From: Spirosoma agri
GTDB lineage: Bacteria > Bacteroidota > Bacteroidia > Cytophagales > Spirosomataceae
NCBI RefSeq assembly: GCF_010747415.1
Contig: NZ_JAAGNZ010000004.1
Span: 124,001 to 188,000 of the forward strand
DNA: 64,000 nucleotides
Direction: 5' to 3'
Under the pieces are notes generated by a model. It made no database searches and had not been told where the DNA came from. It saw nothing but the letters and a program-made list of their open reading frames with translations. Within the stretch, counting starts at the first letter, position 1; every line of letters starts with the position of its first letter. Below are positions 18,511 through 28,281 of the stretch, one piece after another. The translations under genes and the position numbers were made by a program.

Positions 18511-19311
18511 ATGTATAGCCAACCCATCAGCTGTTCTTCGCTTGTTGAGCAAGCGACTAGTCCATTTGTCAGTTTCCATCAACGGCTGGGCTGTTTCCAT
18601 TCCGATTGGCATCAACACGAGTGGGGACAATTGATCTATGCCGAAAAGGGGTGTATTCATGTCAACAGCCGGACGAAACAGATCCTCATTCCGAGCGGGT
18701 ATGGGGTTTGGATACCCCCTGACACCGATCATGAGATCCGGTCCACGAGTTCACAGACGAACATTCGCTCGATTTGCTTTCCGGTAGCGGATAACAACGG
18801 GTCTCTGCGACAAACCATTAGCGTATTTCCAATGTCTACGTTGCTTCGGGAAATGATCCGCTATACCAACCGGTGGAACCAGGGGCCGGTTGACGAGGCC
18901 CAGGCGACTACGTTTTTGCAAACCGTTCAGGGTTTGTTGCCAGAAGAAATTGACAAAGCGGTGATCGTCTATCTACCGTCGACGACTCACGCCAAACTCC
19001 TGCCGATCACTACGTATATTCAGACCCATTTAGCCCGACCGATCAATGTTCAGTGGTTAGCCAGTGAGTTTGGCCTGTCAGTGCGAACTCTGAGTCGGCT
19101 ATTCAGGCAGCAGTTGGGCACTTCCTTTTCCGGTTATTGCAAGATCGCCCGCATCATGCGCGCACTGGAACTGATTGAACTAGGTTGTGACAACGTATCG
19201 CAAGTAGCCACTGATGTGGGCTATGAAAGTTTGGCCACGTTTAGCAATAATTTTTTGGCGATCTGTGGTCATCGTCCCTTACAATTTATCCATAGCAAAC
19301 GTCTTTACTAG
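18511..19311 (+). CDS. AraC-family regulator with cupin sensor domain
   Basis: An N-terminal AraC-ligand cupin is visible (FHSDWHQHEWGQLIYAEKG, then IPSGYGVWIPP, His residues in the pocket), followed by a C-terminal double HTH (VQWLASEFGLSVRTLSRLF and VSQVATDVGYESLATFSNNF). This is the common subtype that often controls an adjacent transporter or enzyme. The ATG at 18511 is chosen; a TTG at 18466 in the same frame would add 15 residues. It diverges from the SnoaL-like gene, its probable target. Confidence 0.88.
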   Translation: MYSQPISCSSLVEQATSPFVSFHQRLGCFHSDWHQHEWGQLIYAEKGCIHVNSRTKQILIPSGYGVWIPPDTDHEIRSTSSQTNIRSICFPVADNNGSLRQTISVFPMSTLLREMIRYTNRWNQGPVDEAQATTFLQTVQGLLPEEIDKAVIVYLPSTTHAKLLPITTYIQTHLARPINVQWLASEFGLSVRTLSRLFRQQLGTSFSGYCKIARIMRALELIELGCDNVSQVATDVGYESLATFSNNFLAICGHRPLQFIHSKRLY

Positions 19312-19488
19312 CCTGATCAATCGCGCTTAGCCCACTGGAATGGACGCAGGATAAACTTGTCTTTTAGGAGACGATTCACTCGCTGGTTACCACCTTATTC
19401 CTTGAACGACCCAGGCGACGGTTCAACGTCGATGAGCTGTCTGCCTCCTCTGCGCCCGTGGCCATTTTGGGGAAAGTAAATCACGCCG

Positions 19489-22400
19489 TTATTGAACCCG
19501 AATTATCTGAACGCCCAGCACCGGACGACCATCGGCCGTAACACCTTGTATCACCACGCGCAACGTTCGCACTACGTCGGACAGCGGAAAACGTAACTGG
19601 CTGCGCCCCTGACTGTCGGTTTGCATGATTGGCTTCCAGTACAGAACATCCCGGTAATCGACGGGGCCAGAAATGGTGCTGGCGGTTCCCTCCGCATCGT
19701 AACGGGGCACATAAAATTCGCGCTGCACAGAGGGGTAGCTAATAAGTTGAATCGGCGTCATTCCCCCCTGGGCTTTGGTACTTCCCGGCATGGACCGTGC
19801 AGTTTTAGAGTAAAAAGCAATCACGCCGTTCCCTCCGCGAGCCCCGTATATCCCAGTCGTAGCCGCATTTTTCAATACTTCGATCCGGTCAATATCTCGT
19901 GGATTGAAGGTCATCAGCGCGATTCCGTCAGGGTCCTGAATGGGCACGCCATCCATCAGATATAAGGGCTGTGTACCACTTTTGAAACTACTCACCCCGC
20001 GGATCAATACCTGATAGTCACCCTTCTTAACACCACCTGGGGGTGCGATACTTCGCGAAACCGTAACGCCCGCTAGTCGGCCCTGCATCATTTCGTACAG
20101 ATTGGCGTAGGGGGGCGACTTCTCATCGAACACCAGAACGGCATCGGCCTCATTATGCAAGCTTCTCATCTGAATATCATCAGGTCTTCCCTCGTATTTA
20201 CGCGCCCGAACCGTCACTTCATTCAGCACTTTTGCCAGTTTATCGCGGTACAAATCGGCGTTTGCTTCCTGCCGAATGCGGGCCGCTTCCAGTTGATTTC
20301 GCAGCGTCGCCCTGTTTGGCGCAACCGGTAGCTGACCCGATTCCCATCGGTTGCCGGGCGCGTCCAGAACCAGATGAGCCTCCATTGGCGGAATGTTTTT
20401 TAGTTGGCGATCCGTGATTCGCGTCAGTAACCGTACCGTATCCGTAATGGCCATCCCCCCCAGCCGAAAGCGACCCCGTTCGTCAGCGCCTGCCGATTTT
20501 ACAAACGATTGCCCCGGTCCTGTCGATGCCACGATCAGCTGCGCGCCGGGTATTGGATCATTTTTCGCCGTCAATATGCGGCCCCTGAGCGATACACCAC
20601 CGAGCCGTTCCGTTTCGGGCGTGCCACTGACCCGTCGCCAGCCCTGTGTCAGCAACAGGTCGTCCAGTGCCTGACGAGTTTTGGCCGTGCGGTAAGCGAC
20701 GTATTGATTGGGGTTTTCGATACGGCCCCGAAGCTCACCCGTTAGCAACAAATGGGCCGGCAACCTAGCCTCGGTGGTATCATCTGGCACTTTGTCCGCA
20801 TCGGTAATCGACGCCGATAAAGCGGCTGACGCCGGTACTCCATTATCGTTCAGATTAACGCTCAGGATAACCTGTTCGCGGGGCTGATACCGGGTTTTGT
20901 TGACACCCAGCAGCACCCGTACCGGCGTTATGAATTCGGGCACAAAAACCAACCGCTCGGCTTGCGGCCTGGCGCTGGCATCGTAAAGCGTGATTTGTGC
21001 CAAACCCGGTAACCACGTCGTCATGGGCAAGCTTAGCTTCGCTACCCCATTTTGCAGGAGAATTTTTCGCTGATCGACCACGCGACCGTGCTGCTGAATC
21101 AGGATATACACCGAGTCGCTAACGGCCCGATTCGCGCTAAGTATGGTCAACGCCAGGCGGGTGGTATCGCTCATCGCATCGGCCGAAAGCAACAGCCCCT
21201 CCGTTTCGGGTTTGGGCAACTGAACGTGTTGCGGCTGGTTGTTGTAGGTTACGTCGGCGTAATACGTGCGCTGCGGTTTTGGCTCCGTCGACACGCTGGT
21301 CATCCCCTGGTGATTGGTCTTGAAACGAATGACTTCTGCGCCCAAATCGTCGACAATACGTCCCATGACGGGTAAGCCATGCCCATCGGGATGCACAATT
21401 TTTATACCCAGACGTGCGGGCAATCCCGTAATCCAGCGACCACCTTCCGGTAAAACCTGAATGTCTATTGGTTGAGGAACCGAATCACTGCGTATGGCTA
21501 CCTCGTTGCGAAACAGGTTGTAGATCGCCACTGACCGTTCGAAAGCAGGGCGTAACTGGGCATCATCGTCGTCGGTGTAGGCGCGAAGGCAATACGTTCC
21601 CGTCGTTAAGGTATCTGACAGGCGGAAGTTACCCTCACCACGTCCGTCAACGATACGTACCCACTGGTGTTGCACGAGTCGGCCTGCCGCAGAAAGCAGA
21701 TCGACATGAACAGCCGTTTCGCCACTGGCCTGCTGATCGTTGACCGCGTCCAGCAGATACGTACTCATCCAGAGTCGATCGCCAGTGGCATAAACGGGTT
21801 TATCGATGTGCACGAACAACGTGGGAGCCAGCCATTTAAATCGTTCGCTGAAGGCCGTGCTGATCCGTCCCAGGCGGGCATCGGTTGGGGCGAGTTTCCC
21901 CTGTAGGGCTACTGGACCGCTTGTCGATATGTCATTCTCATTGCCTTTGGGTTTCCAGTCGGCGGGTAACATTGTCGATAGCCGGTCGTCGCCCATCGAG
22001 CCTTTTACTTCCATCCCTTCCGGCAACGTAATGACTCCATCTACAGTCAGTTGCAGCTGACCGGACGGAAGTTTCATTTCTGAATAGGCGTACCGTGCGT
22101 CGGGATAGGGTGAGAAATTCGAGATTGCCTTCGTATAGAATACGATCAGTTTCATGGGTGAAACCAATCGGCGTTCGGTTGATAGCCGACCGGGTTGAAT
22201 CAGCGCAGAAGCCTGAATCGGGATCAGGCGTTTGTAATCGCTCACCGCAGCCGCCAGCGTAATCGACCGCTTCTCCAGAGACATTATTTTGGTAACATCT
22301 TCTTGATAAACCAGAAAACCGGCCTGTTCGAACGTTTTATTGGTCAGGCTAGCCAGTAGATGGCGAACAGATCCATTATAGGCGGTCAGCCGGTTACGTC

Positions 22401-23052
22401 GGAATCGGTTGGCTTGCCGTTCATTCTCGGGTTTTAGTTCGTCAAAACGGGCCGTACCCGCATAAAACACCTCACCCGACGCAGTCGCATCGAAATGTTG
22501 TAAATCGTAGATCAGTCGATACCCCAGTGCCTGATTATCAATAATTAGTGGCTCACTAGCCGTCGCATAAAGATGGTCTTTATCGTCATTGAAACTGAGC
22601 ACTTCGCTGTTCACAAGCAGACACTGTCCGCCAAAGGGTTCGCCGAAGAGTTGCTTGGTAAACTGACGCAGGTTACGCTCCCAGCGCTTCGGATTACCGC
22701 GTACGGTTACGGCATCCAGCGTTTGCTCACTCGGTTTCAGGCGAAAATTCACCTTCTGCGGTGCCGTATTATCGAATCTTATTGTTTGCCTGGCAGACTG
22801 GTAACCAACGAATGAAGCGGCTATTTCGACCGTACCCAAAGGCACACCGGCCAACGTATAATAGCCCTTCTCATCCGTGATTGCCCCCCGCGTTGATCTA
22901 TTTACATAGACGTTCGCAAACGGCATGGGTTTTCCCGTTGTGGCATCCGTTACGTAGCCGGTCAGTAGGGCTGTCGTCTGCCCATAGGTCAGTAGGGACG
23001 ATCCCAGCAGCAGAACCGCCGTAATCCAGCCGACGAAGAACCAGCAACGCAT
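19489..23052 (-). CDS. large envelope protein: CarboxypepD_reg head, macroglobulin-like domains, TonB plug without barrel
   Basis: The 1187-residue protein has, in order, a signal peptide (1-24), a CarboxypepD_reg-like beta-sandwich (about 28-108: GYVTDATTGKPMPFANVYV), and a conserved region (120-330) typical of Bacteroidota proteins with that head. Next come macroglobulin MG2-type domains from about 410 (FVHIDKPVYATGDRLW) to about 800, a second carboxypeptidase-like sandwich near 825-900, and a TonB receptor plug (983-1083: MMQGRLAGV, LIRGVSSF, LYLMDGVPI, IEVLKNAATTGIYGARGGNG). It ends about 100 residues later with no 22-strand barrel. It is thus probably surface or periplasmic and not a channel by itself. 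It looks like a fusion of two usually separate protein types. No operon partner is close. Confidence 0.88.
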   Translation of the reverse strand: MRCWFFVGWITAVLLLGSSLLTYGQTTALLTGYVTDATTGKPMPFANVYVNRSTRGAITDEKGYYTLAGVPLGTVEIAASFVGYQSARQTIRFDNTAPQKVNFRLKPSEQTLDAVTVRGNPKRWERNLRQFTKQLFGEPFGGQCLLVNSEVLSFNDDKDHLYATASEPLIIDNQALGYRLIYDLQHFDATASGEVFYAGTARFDELKPENERQANRFRRNRLTAYNGSVRHLLASLTNKTFEQAGFLVYQEDVTKIMSLEKRSITLAAAVSDYKRLIPIQASALIQPGRLSTERRLVSPMKLIVFYTKAISNFSPYPDARYAYSEMKLPSGQLQLTVDGVITLPEGMEVKGSMGDDRLSTMLPADWKPKGNENDISTSGPVALQGKLAPTDARLGRISTAFSERFKWLAPTLFVHIDKPVYATGDRLWMSTYLLDAVNDQQASGETAVHVDLLSAAGRLVQHQWVRIVDGRGEGNFRLSDTLTTGTYCLRAYTDDDDAQLRPAFERSVAIYNLFRNEVAIRSDSVPQPIDIQVLPEGGRWITGLPARLGIKIVHPDGHGLPVMGRIVDDLGAEVIRFKTNHQGMTSVSTEPKPQRTYYADVTYNNQPQHVQLPKPETEGLLLSADAMSDTTRLALTILSANRAVSDSVYILIQQHGRVVDQRKILLQNGVAKLSLPMTTWLPGLAQITLYDASARPQAERLVFVPEFITPVRVLLGVNKTRYQPREQVILSVNLNDNGVPASAALSASITDADKVPDDTTEARLPAHLLLTGELRGRIENPNQYVAYRTAKTRQALDDLLLTQGWRRVSGTPETERLGGVSLRGRILTAKNDPIPGAQLIVASTGPGQSFVKSAGADERGRFRLGGMAITDTVRLLTRITDRQLKNIPPMEAHLVLDAPGNRWESGQLPVAPNRATLRNQLEAARIRQEANADLYRDKLAKVLNEVTVRARKYEGRPDDIQMRSLHNEADAVLVFDEKSPPYANLYEMMQGRLAGVTVSRSIAPPGGVKKGDYQVLIRGVSSFKSGTQPLYLMDGVPIQDPDGIALMTFNPRDIDRIEVLKNAATTGIYGARGGNGVIAFYSKTARSMPGSTKAQGGMTPIQLISYPSVQREFYVPRYDAEGTASTISGPVDYRDVLYWKPIMQTDSQGRSQLRFPLSDVVRTLRVVIQGVTADGRPVLGVQIIRVQ

Positions 23053-23315
23053 AGTTAGTCAATTACCTGTTCTAAAAAGAACTTCGCGACGTACTTATAC
23101 CCATAAACGTATGCTACTGGAATAGCCTGTCAACTCAGCAAAGAATATTGTTTAGTCAATCGCCCCATTCAAGAAGCGGATATGGTAGAGCCAACCAGTA
23201 CTACCCTACTGTGTCTCATTTGGGAGCATTTTCGTGAGATTATATAATCGTCAACTACTAGTTCAAAATGAGTGCTTAAGTGGTATCCATCCATTGACAT
23301 TATGATCGACACAAC

Positions 23316-24233
23316 TCAAGTAAAGGACGCTCTAAACGCCAGAGGTGACTGGTTCGTTTTTGTTTTGAACAGCTTACTAAACGACTGGAGATGTTCAAAT
23401 CCCAATTCGTAGGCAATTTCACTGATGCTCAACTCGCTGGTTGATAGTTTTTCTTTCGCTTTTTCGATCAGCTTTTCGTGGATGTGCTGTTGGGTATTTT
23501 GGCCGGTCAATACTTTTAGCGAACTGCTTAAATATTTGGGAGACAAGTTTAACGTTTCGGCGATATGGCCCACCGTTGGCAGTCCTTTGGCCAGTAGATC
23601 ACCATCACCAAAATAATCATCTAACAATTTTTCCAACCGTTCTAGTATCTGATGACTGGATTTCTCCCGGGTGATAAACTGCCGATGGTAAAATCTGTCG
23701 GCGTAAGTAAGCAGGGTTTCAAGGTGCGAAACGATAATGGGTTTACTAAACGTATCGATCGTTGCCTGGTACTCCTGCTGAATCGTTTTCATGATGTCCA
23801 CTAGTAAGGCCTCTTCTTTTTCGGATAGAAACAAGGCTTCGTTGACCGAGTAGTCCCAAAAGTCATAGTGTTTAATAGTTGTGGCTACGGGGGTATTCCA
23901 CAGAAAATCCGGGTGGATGAGCAGCATCCATCCGGATTGTTTGAGTTGTGTAGCCTGTTTATCAACCAAGAGGCTTAACACCTGGTTAGGCGATATAAAT
24001 GTCAAAATACCCTCGTCATAATCATAGGTTTGCTGCCCGTACTTCAATTTAACTTCATGGACATTGCCCACCCGTTTGAGGGCAATGCAATAAAAATCAC
24101 AAACCCATGTGGCCGGTTCAATCAGGTTTAAACTGTCAACTGATGCCAATTCGAGCACACTGATTAAGGGGTGCTCGGGTTTGGGCAGCTGTCTGAACTG
24201 CAAAAATTCGCTGATGGTTTTAAACCGCTTCAT
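23316..24233 (-). CDS. AraC-family transcriptional regulator (paralogue 2)
   Basis: This has the same architecture and near-identical motifs to the regulators at 8595 and 38247: sensing domain with KYGQQTYDYDEGILTF, PNQVLSL and LLIHPDFLWNTP, then the HTH pair ending ISEIAYELGFEHLQSFSKLF. Its ATG (24231-24233) lies inside the 3-prime end of the MDR oxidoreductase gene, an overlap of 14 bases. Translation of the two is therefore probably coupled, and enzyme and regulator are made from one mRNA, likely with autoregulation. The ligand is unknown; an electrophile or quinone is inferred from the enzyme. Confidence 0.92.
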   Translation of the reverse strand: MKRFKTISEFLQFRQLPKPEHPLISVLELASVDSLNLIEPATWVCDFYCIALKRVGNVHEVKLKYGQQTYDYDEGILTFISPNQVLSLLVDKQATQLKQSGWMLLIHPDFLWNTPVATTIKHYDFWDYSVNEALFLSEKEEALLVDIMKTIQQEYQATIDTFSKPIIVSHLETLLTYADRFYHRQFITREKSSHQILERLEKLLDDYFGDGDLLAKGLPTVGHIAETLNLSPKYLSSSLKVLTGQNTQQHIHEKLIEKAKEKLSTSELSISEIAYELGFEHLQSFSKLFKTKTNQSPLAFRASFT

Positions 24234-25209
24234 GGGGTTCGTTTTCTTGTCTTATCTCAAGAACAATTTTGCCACGCACGTGTTTGGTTTCGCTTTGGCG
24301 ATGGGCATCTGCCACTTGTTGCAACGGGTATACCTTGCTCACCACCGCTCTTACTTTACCCTCGTTGATCAGCCTGGTAGTGCCGCTCAGGGATGACGTA
24401 TAGGTTATACTACCTCCACCAACCAGGGTTCCGGTGGCGTTCTTTTGGGCGAGTGCATTCAGAAAATCGTCCGTAAGTGGTTGATCCAGATGGGTACAGA
24501 CATAGATGCCTCCCTCCTTTATAACGTCCACCGACCTCAACCGGATACTCTCATCGCGAACAGGCGACGCGTTGAAGACGACGTCTATATCGCGTAGCAG
24601 CTCGTCAAAACGCTCGGTGTTATAATCGATCACCTCGTCGGCCCCCAACTCGTTTAAAAAATCCACATTGTGGGCAGATGCGGTTCCGATCACATAGCCA
24701 CCCATTGCTTTGGCAAACTGCACCGCCAAATTGCCCACACCACCGGCTGCCCCGTGAATCAGTACCCGCTGTCCCCGTTGTACCTTACCTAACTCCACAA
24801 TGCCATTCCAGGCAATAAGGGCACAGGAAGGAAGGGCCCCAGCCTCGTTAAAGGTGATCTGGTCCGGCATTAACGAAAACTGGTTTGCCTTGGCGGCAAT
24901 ATATTCAGCATAACTTCCATCGCCTGGGAAATTTGGGACGCCGTAGACGTTGTCCCCTTTTTTAAATTCAGTTACCTGATTACCAGTTTCCTCCACAATA
25001 CCTGCGGCATCCAGACCCAGACCCAAGGGTAAGGTAAGGAAAGGCCGTATCAACTCATTTCCGCCTTCGCGGAAAATGTAATCGGCGGGGTTAACGCTGC
25101 TGGCGTACATTTTTACTAAAATCTCATCAGCGGCCGGAACGGGACGTTCTATTTCGACCAGTTTCATTACCTCGGGTCCGCCAAACTCATACACTCGAAT
25201 CGCTTTCAT
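24220..25209 (-). CDS. NADP-dependent MDR oxidoreductase (quinone reductase-like)
   Basis: This is a zinc-free medium-chain dehydrogenase of about 329 residues. It has a GroES-like N-terminal half (MKAIRVYEFGGPEVMKLVE, SSVNPADYIFREGG, GLDAAGIVEETG) and a Rossmann half with LIHGAAGGVGNLAVQFAKAM and GTASAHNVDFLNELGADEVIDY. Such enzymes reduce quinones or activated double bonds with NADPH. The start at 25209 matches the family; an in-frame ATG at 25227 adds six residues. The 3-prime end overlaps the start of the AraC regulator by 14 bases. Confidence 0.9.
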   Translation of the reverse strand: MKAIRVYEFGGPEVMKLVEIERPVPAADEILVKMYASSVNPADYIFREGGNELIRPFLTLPLGLGLDAAGIVEETGNQVTEFKKGDNVYGVPNFPGDGSYAEYIAAKANQFSLMPDQITFNEAGALPSCALIAWNGIVELGKVQRGQRVLIHGAAGGVGNLAVQFAKAMGGYVIGTASAHNVDFLNELGADEVIDYNTERFDELLRDIDVVFNASPVRDESIRLRSVDVIKEGGIYVCTHLDQPLTDDFLNALAQKNATGTLVGGGSITYTSSLSGTTRLINEGKVRAVVSKVYPLQQVADAHRQSETKHVRGKIVLEIRQENEPHEAV

Positions 25210-25366
25210 AGTTCTGTTTTTGTTCATGCAAAGGTCTGCACGCCCGGCAAAACAGATTTAGCCGAAATACCCTTTATCTTAGCCAAAAATCAGATAAACT
25301 TCACGGCGTTAAGCCGATGCTCAACTGGTGAGGGGTTTTACAAACTCTCTCGGCCTATTACTCACG

Positions 25367-25392
25367 AAACGCCCGTGGCTGTTGCACAACTC
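25367..25392 (+). repeat. left terminal inverted repeat of the IS element
   Basis: These 26 bases, beginning aaacgcccgtgg and ending gcacaactc, are the exact reverse complement of 27113-27138. Confidence 0.9.
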
Positions 25393-25440
25393 TACCTGTG
25401 CACAAAATGGCTAATGGTTTGAGTTTTTGTATCTTCAACT

Positions 25441-27046
25441 ATGCAAGGTAGAAAACGCGATAAGGAAAAACTCATCACCCATTTCCAACTTTCCAGCCGC
25501 ATTCCAAAGGACAATTTCTATCGTCGGCTGAAGGGGACGCTCGACTTGACATTCCTCTATGAATGTACCAAAGACTGCTATGGCTCAACAGGCAATCCAT
25601 CAATTGACCCCATAGTGTTCCGCTCCGGCGGCCCGGTTCAAGTTTATGCTCATTGGCTATCTGGAGAATATCACTTCAGACAGAAAGCTGATTGAGCATT
25701 GTTCCGTGCGCCCGCGACGGCGTACCGTTGGATATGCTGTATTTCCTGGGCTACAACATCGACGAGTCACTTCCTTGGCACTCCACCCTGAGCCGGACCC
25801 GCCAGCTTTATCCAGAAGCACTTTTTGAATTACTATTTGATAAAGTATTCAGCCTATGTGTGGCCCACAACATGACCCTCCGCGGCTGCGGTAGCTGGTC
25901 GCCGGGTAGCCATCGACTCAGCCCCTGTCAAAGCGAACGCGTCGATGGAAACACTCTTGGAAAAACAGCCCCAGCGACCTGGGCCCAAGTTACTACCCCA
26001 AGCTGAAGATCGAAATGAGTCAGTAGATTCGCCCCCGAAACTCAGCCCCCGTCAGGCAGCCTCGGTAATCACGGCTGCTGATCATCAGTTAAGGAGACTG
26101 GCTAAGCGCCAGCAGAATTTGCAAAGCCCACTACTCTGGGGGCTGGTAACGAAAAGGCAAAGCTACTGAGCAACCGCAACGGCGGACCGTAAAACCCATT
26201 ACAGCCCTAGCGACCCCGATGCTCGCATTTCTATCAAGCCGGGTAAAGCCCGCAAACTCAACTACAATTGCAGTCTAGCAGTTGATACGGCCGAAGGCGT
26301 CATTAGTCATGTGCAGGCCGATTTTGCCGATGGTCGAGACAGCCTGTGCTTGCCTGATATTACGCTGAAACTTCAGAAACGATTGGGCGCCAATGAACTG
26401 CGCTTCGAAGAGGTACTGGCTGATACGGGGTACTCCAATGGCGGTAACTACGCCTTGCTGGAGGGGTGGAAAATTACGGACGGTCCGCCGTTGCGGATGG
26501 ATACCTGTTTTTGGCAAGTACAAGCCACAGATCGAAGGCTTTCCTTGTGAACCCAAAGAAGATCTCTTTACCTGCTCACAGGGGAAGCGTTTGCCTTTTA
26601 AGACGTTCGACAAAAACGCGGACGGAGGCTTATCGAAGGTGTATCGAGCAGCTTACCAAGACTGCCAACAGTGTCCCCTCAAACCCACATGTGTTCCTAA
26701 CAGCCAATGCCGCCAGATTATTCGTTCGGCCTATGATCCACCCTATCGACGAGCTCTGGAGCACCAGCAAAGTCGGCGAGGCAAACGCATGAAGCGGTTA
26801 CGATGTGCGACGATAGAACCAGCCTTAGGCAGTTTGGTCGACTACTATGGGTTACGAAAGATAAATGTACGCGGCAAAGCTGGGGCTCATAAAGTGATGC
26901 TGATGGCGGCTATCGCCTTCAACCTGAAGAAGTATATGAAATTTACCACCAAGTCCACTCTGGGCCAGGCCATAGCCCTAAAGGTGGAATGGTCATTGTC
27001 TTCTCAAGACACTTTTCTGGGCGTTGGCGTGCTTTTTCTCAACTAA
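25441..27046 (+). pseudogene. IS1182-family transposase, multiply frameshifted
   Basis: Pieces of one transposase appear in three frames. 25441-25695 (frame 1) has the start FYRRLKGTLDLTFLYE. 25692-25860 (another frame) has LDMLYFLGYNIDESLPWHSTLSRTR, the conserved DUF772-like segment. 25945-26169 has the linker. About 26195-26550 has THYSPSDPDARISIKPGKARK and FADGRDSLCL, part of the DDE core. 26520-27046 has the Cys-rich segment (CQQCPLKPTCVP) and the C-terminal KVMLMAAIAFNLKKYMK. At least four frame changes and lost stretches rule out an active enzyme, and the positions are too many for programmed frameshifting. Confidence 0.88.
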
Positions 27047-27112
27047 GAAGGCAGACGATGCTAGAAAATCTTATTCGCCAGTTCAGACGCTGAACAATCA
27101 ATGTATAAAGCG

Positions 27113-27138
27113 GAGTTGTGCAACAGCCACGGGCGTTT
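27113..27138 (-). repeat. right terminal inverted repeat of the IS element
   Basis: Exact reverse complement of 25367-25392. Confidence 0.9.
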
Positions 27139-27488
27139 ACTTGAACGTCTCGTTTTAAGTACGATCAACGACTATCCGTTGCGTATGTCCCAGCAAAAGC
27201 GAGAAGCGGCACCGCTCATCTGCGACACAACCGCAGGGGCCATCGTGGCGCGGCTGTGCCACGGTGGCCGCCTTTTCAGAAAATTGGCCCAACTTAACAG
27301 GAAGCCAAGACACGGAACGCTGCTCTCGGTTCGTTCGATGGTGTTGAGCATTCGCCGAGACGGTGGGCTAGTCTATCGGAATGTTTAAGCTTGTCGTTTT
27401 GTCACGACAACCTATTCGTGCCCGTTTAGTACTACCACCACTTTTTCCCGTAATTTTGGGCTGAAACCCTACTCCGTTACTATTTTTT
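27139..27488. other. region between IS end and response regulator
   Basis: A plus-strand frame (27101-27388) begins inside the IS end and has no recognised family. A small hairpin (7-bp stem, 27391-27410) and the promoter of the response regulator probably lie here. Confidence 0.35.
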
Positions 27489-28271
27489 ATGATCGGTTCG
27501 CTACGCTGCGCGATTATCGAAGATGAGCCTTTAGCTCAACAACTACTCGAGAAATATGTCCGGCGTGTTCCCTCGCTTGATCTTGTGGCTACCTTCGACG
27601 ATGCCATTACGGCGTTCGAGCAACTGCCCGCCATGCAGCCCGAGGTTATTTTCCTGGATATCAACATGCCCGAAATGACGGGGCTGGAGTTTTTACAGGC
27701 TTACCCTTTGCCCCATCCCCTCGTGGTGATGACAACGGCTAATCCCCATCATGCCCTGGAAGGGTTTGAGCTGGGCGTCGTTGATTACCTGCTCAAACCC
27801 ATTGCCTTCGACCGCTTTCTCAAAGCCATCGGTCGGGTCAAGGAACGGATGCCTAAAACGGCTCCGGCCCCGGTAGCCAACAATCCGTTGTCTGATGAAG
27901 CCAGAACACGTTCTAACGCTGGGTCGATAGCCATTGACTCACCGACAGCCGACTTTATCTACCTCAAGACCGACAAGAAACTCGAGCAGATTCACCTCAA
28001 TGAGCTGGTCTACGCCGAAGCCCTGGGCGATTATATCAAGGTCTTTCTGCCGGATCGGTTCGTGGTCACCCATTTAACAATGACCAAACTAGCCGAAACC
28101 CTGCCCCCGGACCGCTTTCTGCGGATCAACCGGTCGTTCATCATCCAGCTCCGCCACGTAAAAGTCCTGGAGGGTAACTCGGTGCTGTTGTCGACCGGTG
28201 ACAATCTGGTGATTGGACCCAGCTACCGCGATGCCGTTAAAGAGCGCATCCGGCGGGAACAGATCGGCTAA
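27489..28271 (+). CDS. LytTR-family response regulator
   Basis: Residues 1-120 form a receiver domain with phospho-acceptor Asp57 (FLDINMPEMTG), acidic pair Glu11-Asp12 and Lys103 (LLKPI). Residues 155-258 form a LytTR DNA-binding domain (IYLKTDKKLEQIHLNELVY, then FLRINRSFII). Proteins of this type switch on envelope or export genes when phosphorylated by a LytS-like kinase. The likely partner kinase is encoded at 30851, on the far side of a TonB receptor gene that ends 10 bases away on the other strand. The receptor is therefore the probable target. Confidence 0.95.
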   Translation: MIGSLRCAIIEDEPLAQQLLEKYVRRVPSLDLVATFDDAITAFEQLPAMQPEVIFLDINMPEMTGLEFLQAYPLPHPLVVMTTANPHHALEGFELGVVDYLLKPIAFDRFLKAIGRVKERMPKTAPAPVANNPLSDEARTRSNAGSIAIDSPTADFIYLKTDKKLEQIHLNELVYAEALGDYIKVFLPDRFVVTHLTMTKLAETLPPDRFLRINRSFIIQLRHVKVLEGNSVLLSTGDNLVIGPSYRDAVKERIRREQIG

Positions 28272-28281
28272 CAACCAGCGA

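Larger units (their letters stand above)
25367..27138 (+). mobile_element. IS1182-like insertion sequence, inactive
   Basis: The element is 1,772 bases long and bounded by perfect 26-bp inverted repeats. It contains one transposase-like coding region broken by at least four frame changes. No target duplication could be assigned with confidence: the bases outside the repeats (ctcacg on the left, acttga on the right) do not match. It sits between the MDR gene and a response regulator gene and does not visibly interrupt a gene. Confidence 0.85.

Noticed and set aside
25441..27046. Programmed frameshifting in the transposase
   Set aside because: There are too many frame changes, with missing parts and no slippery site at each; decay is simpler.
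27101..27388. 95-residue ORF after the IS element
   Set aside because: It starts inside the inverted repeat end and has no recognisable family content.
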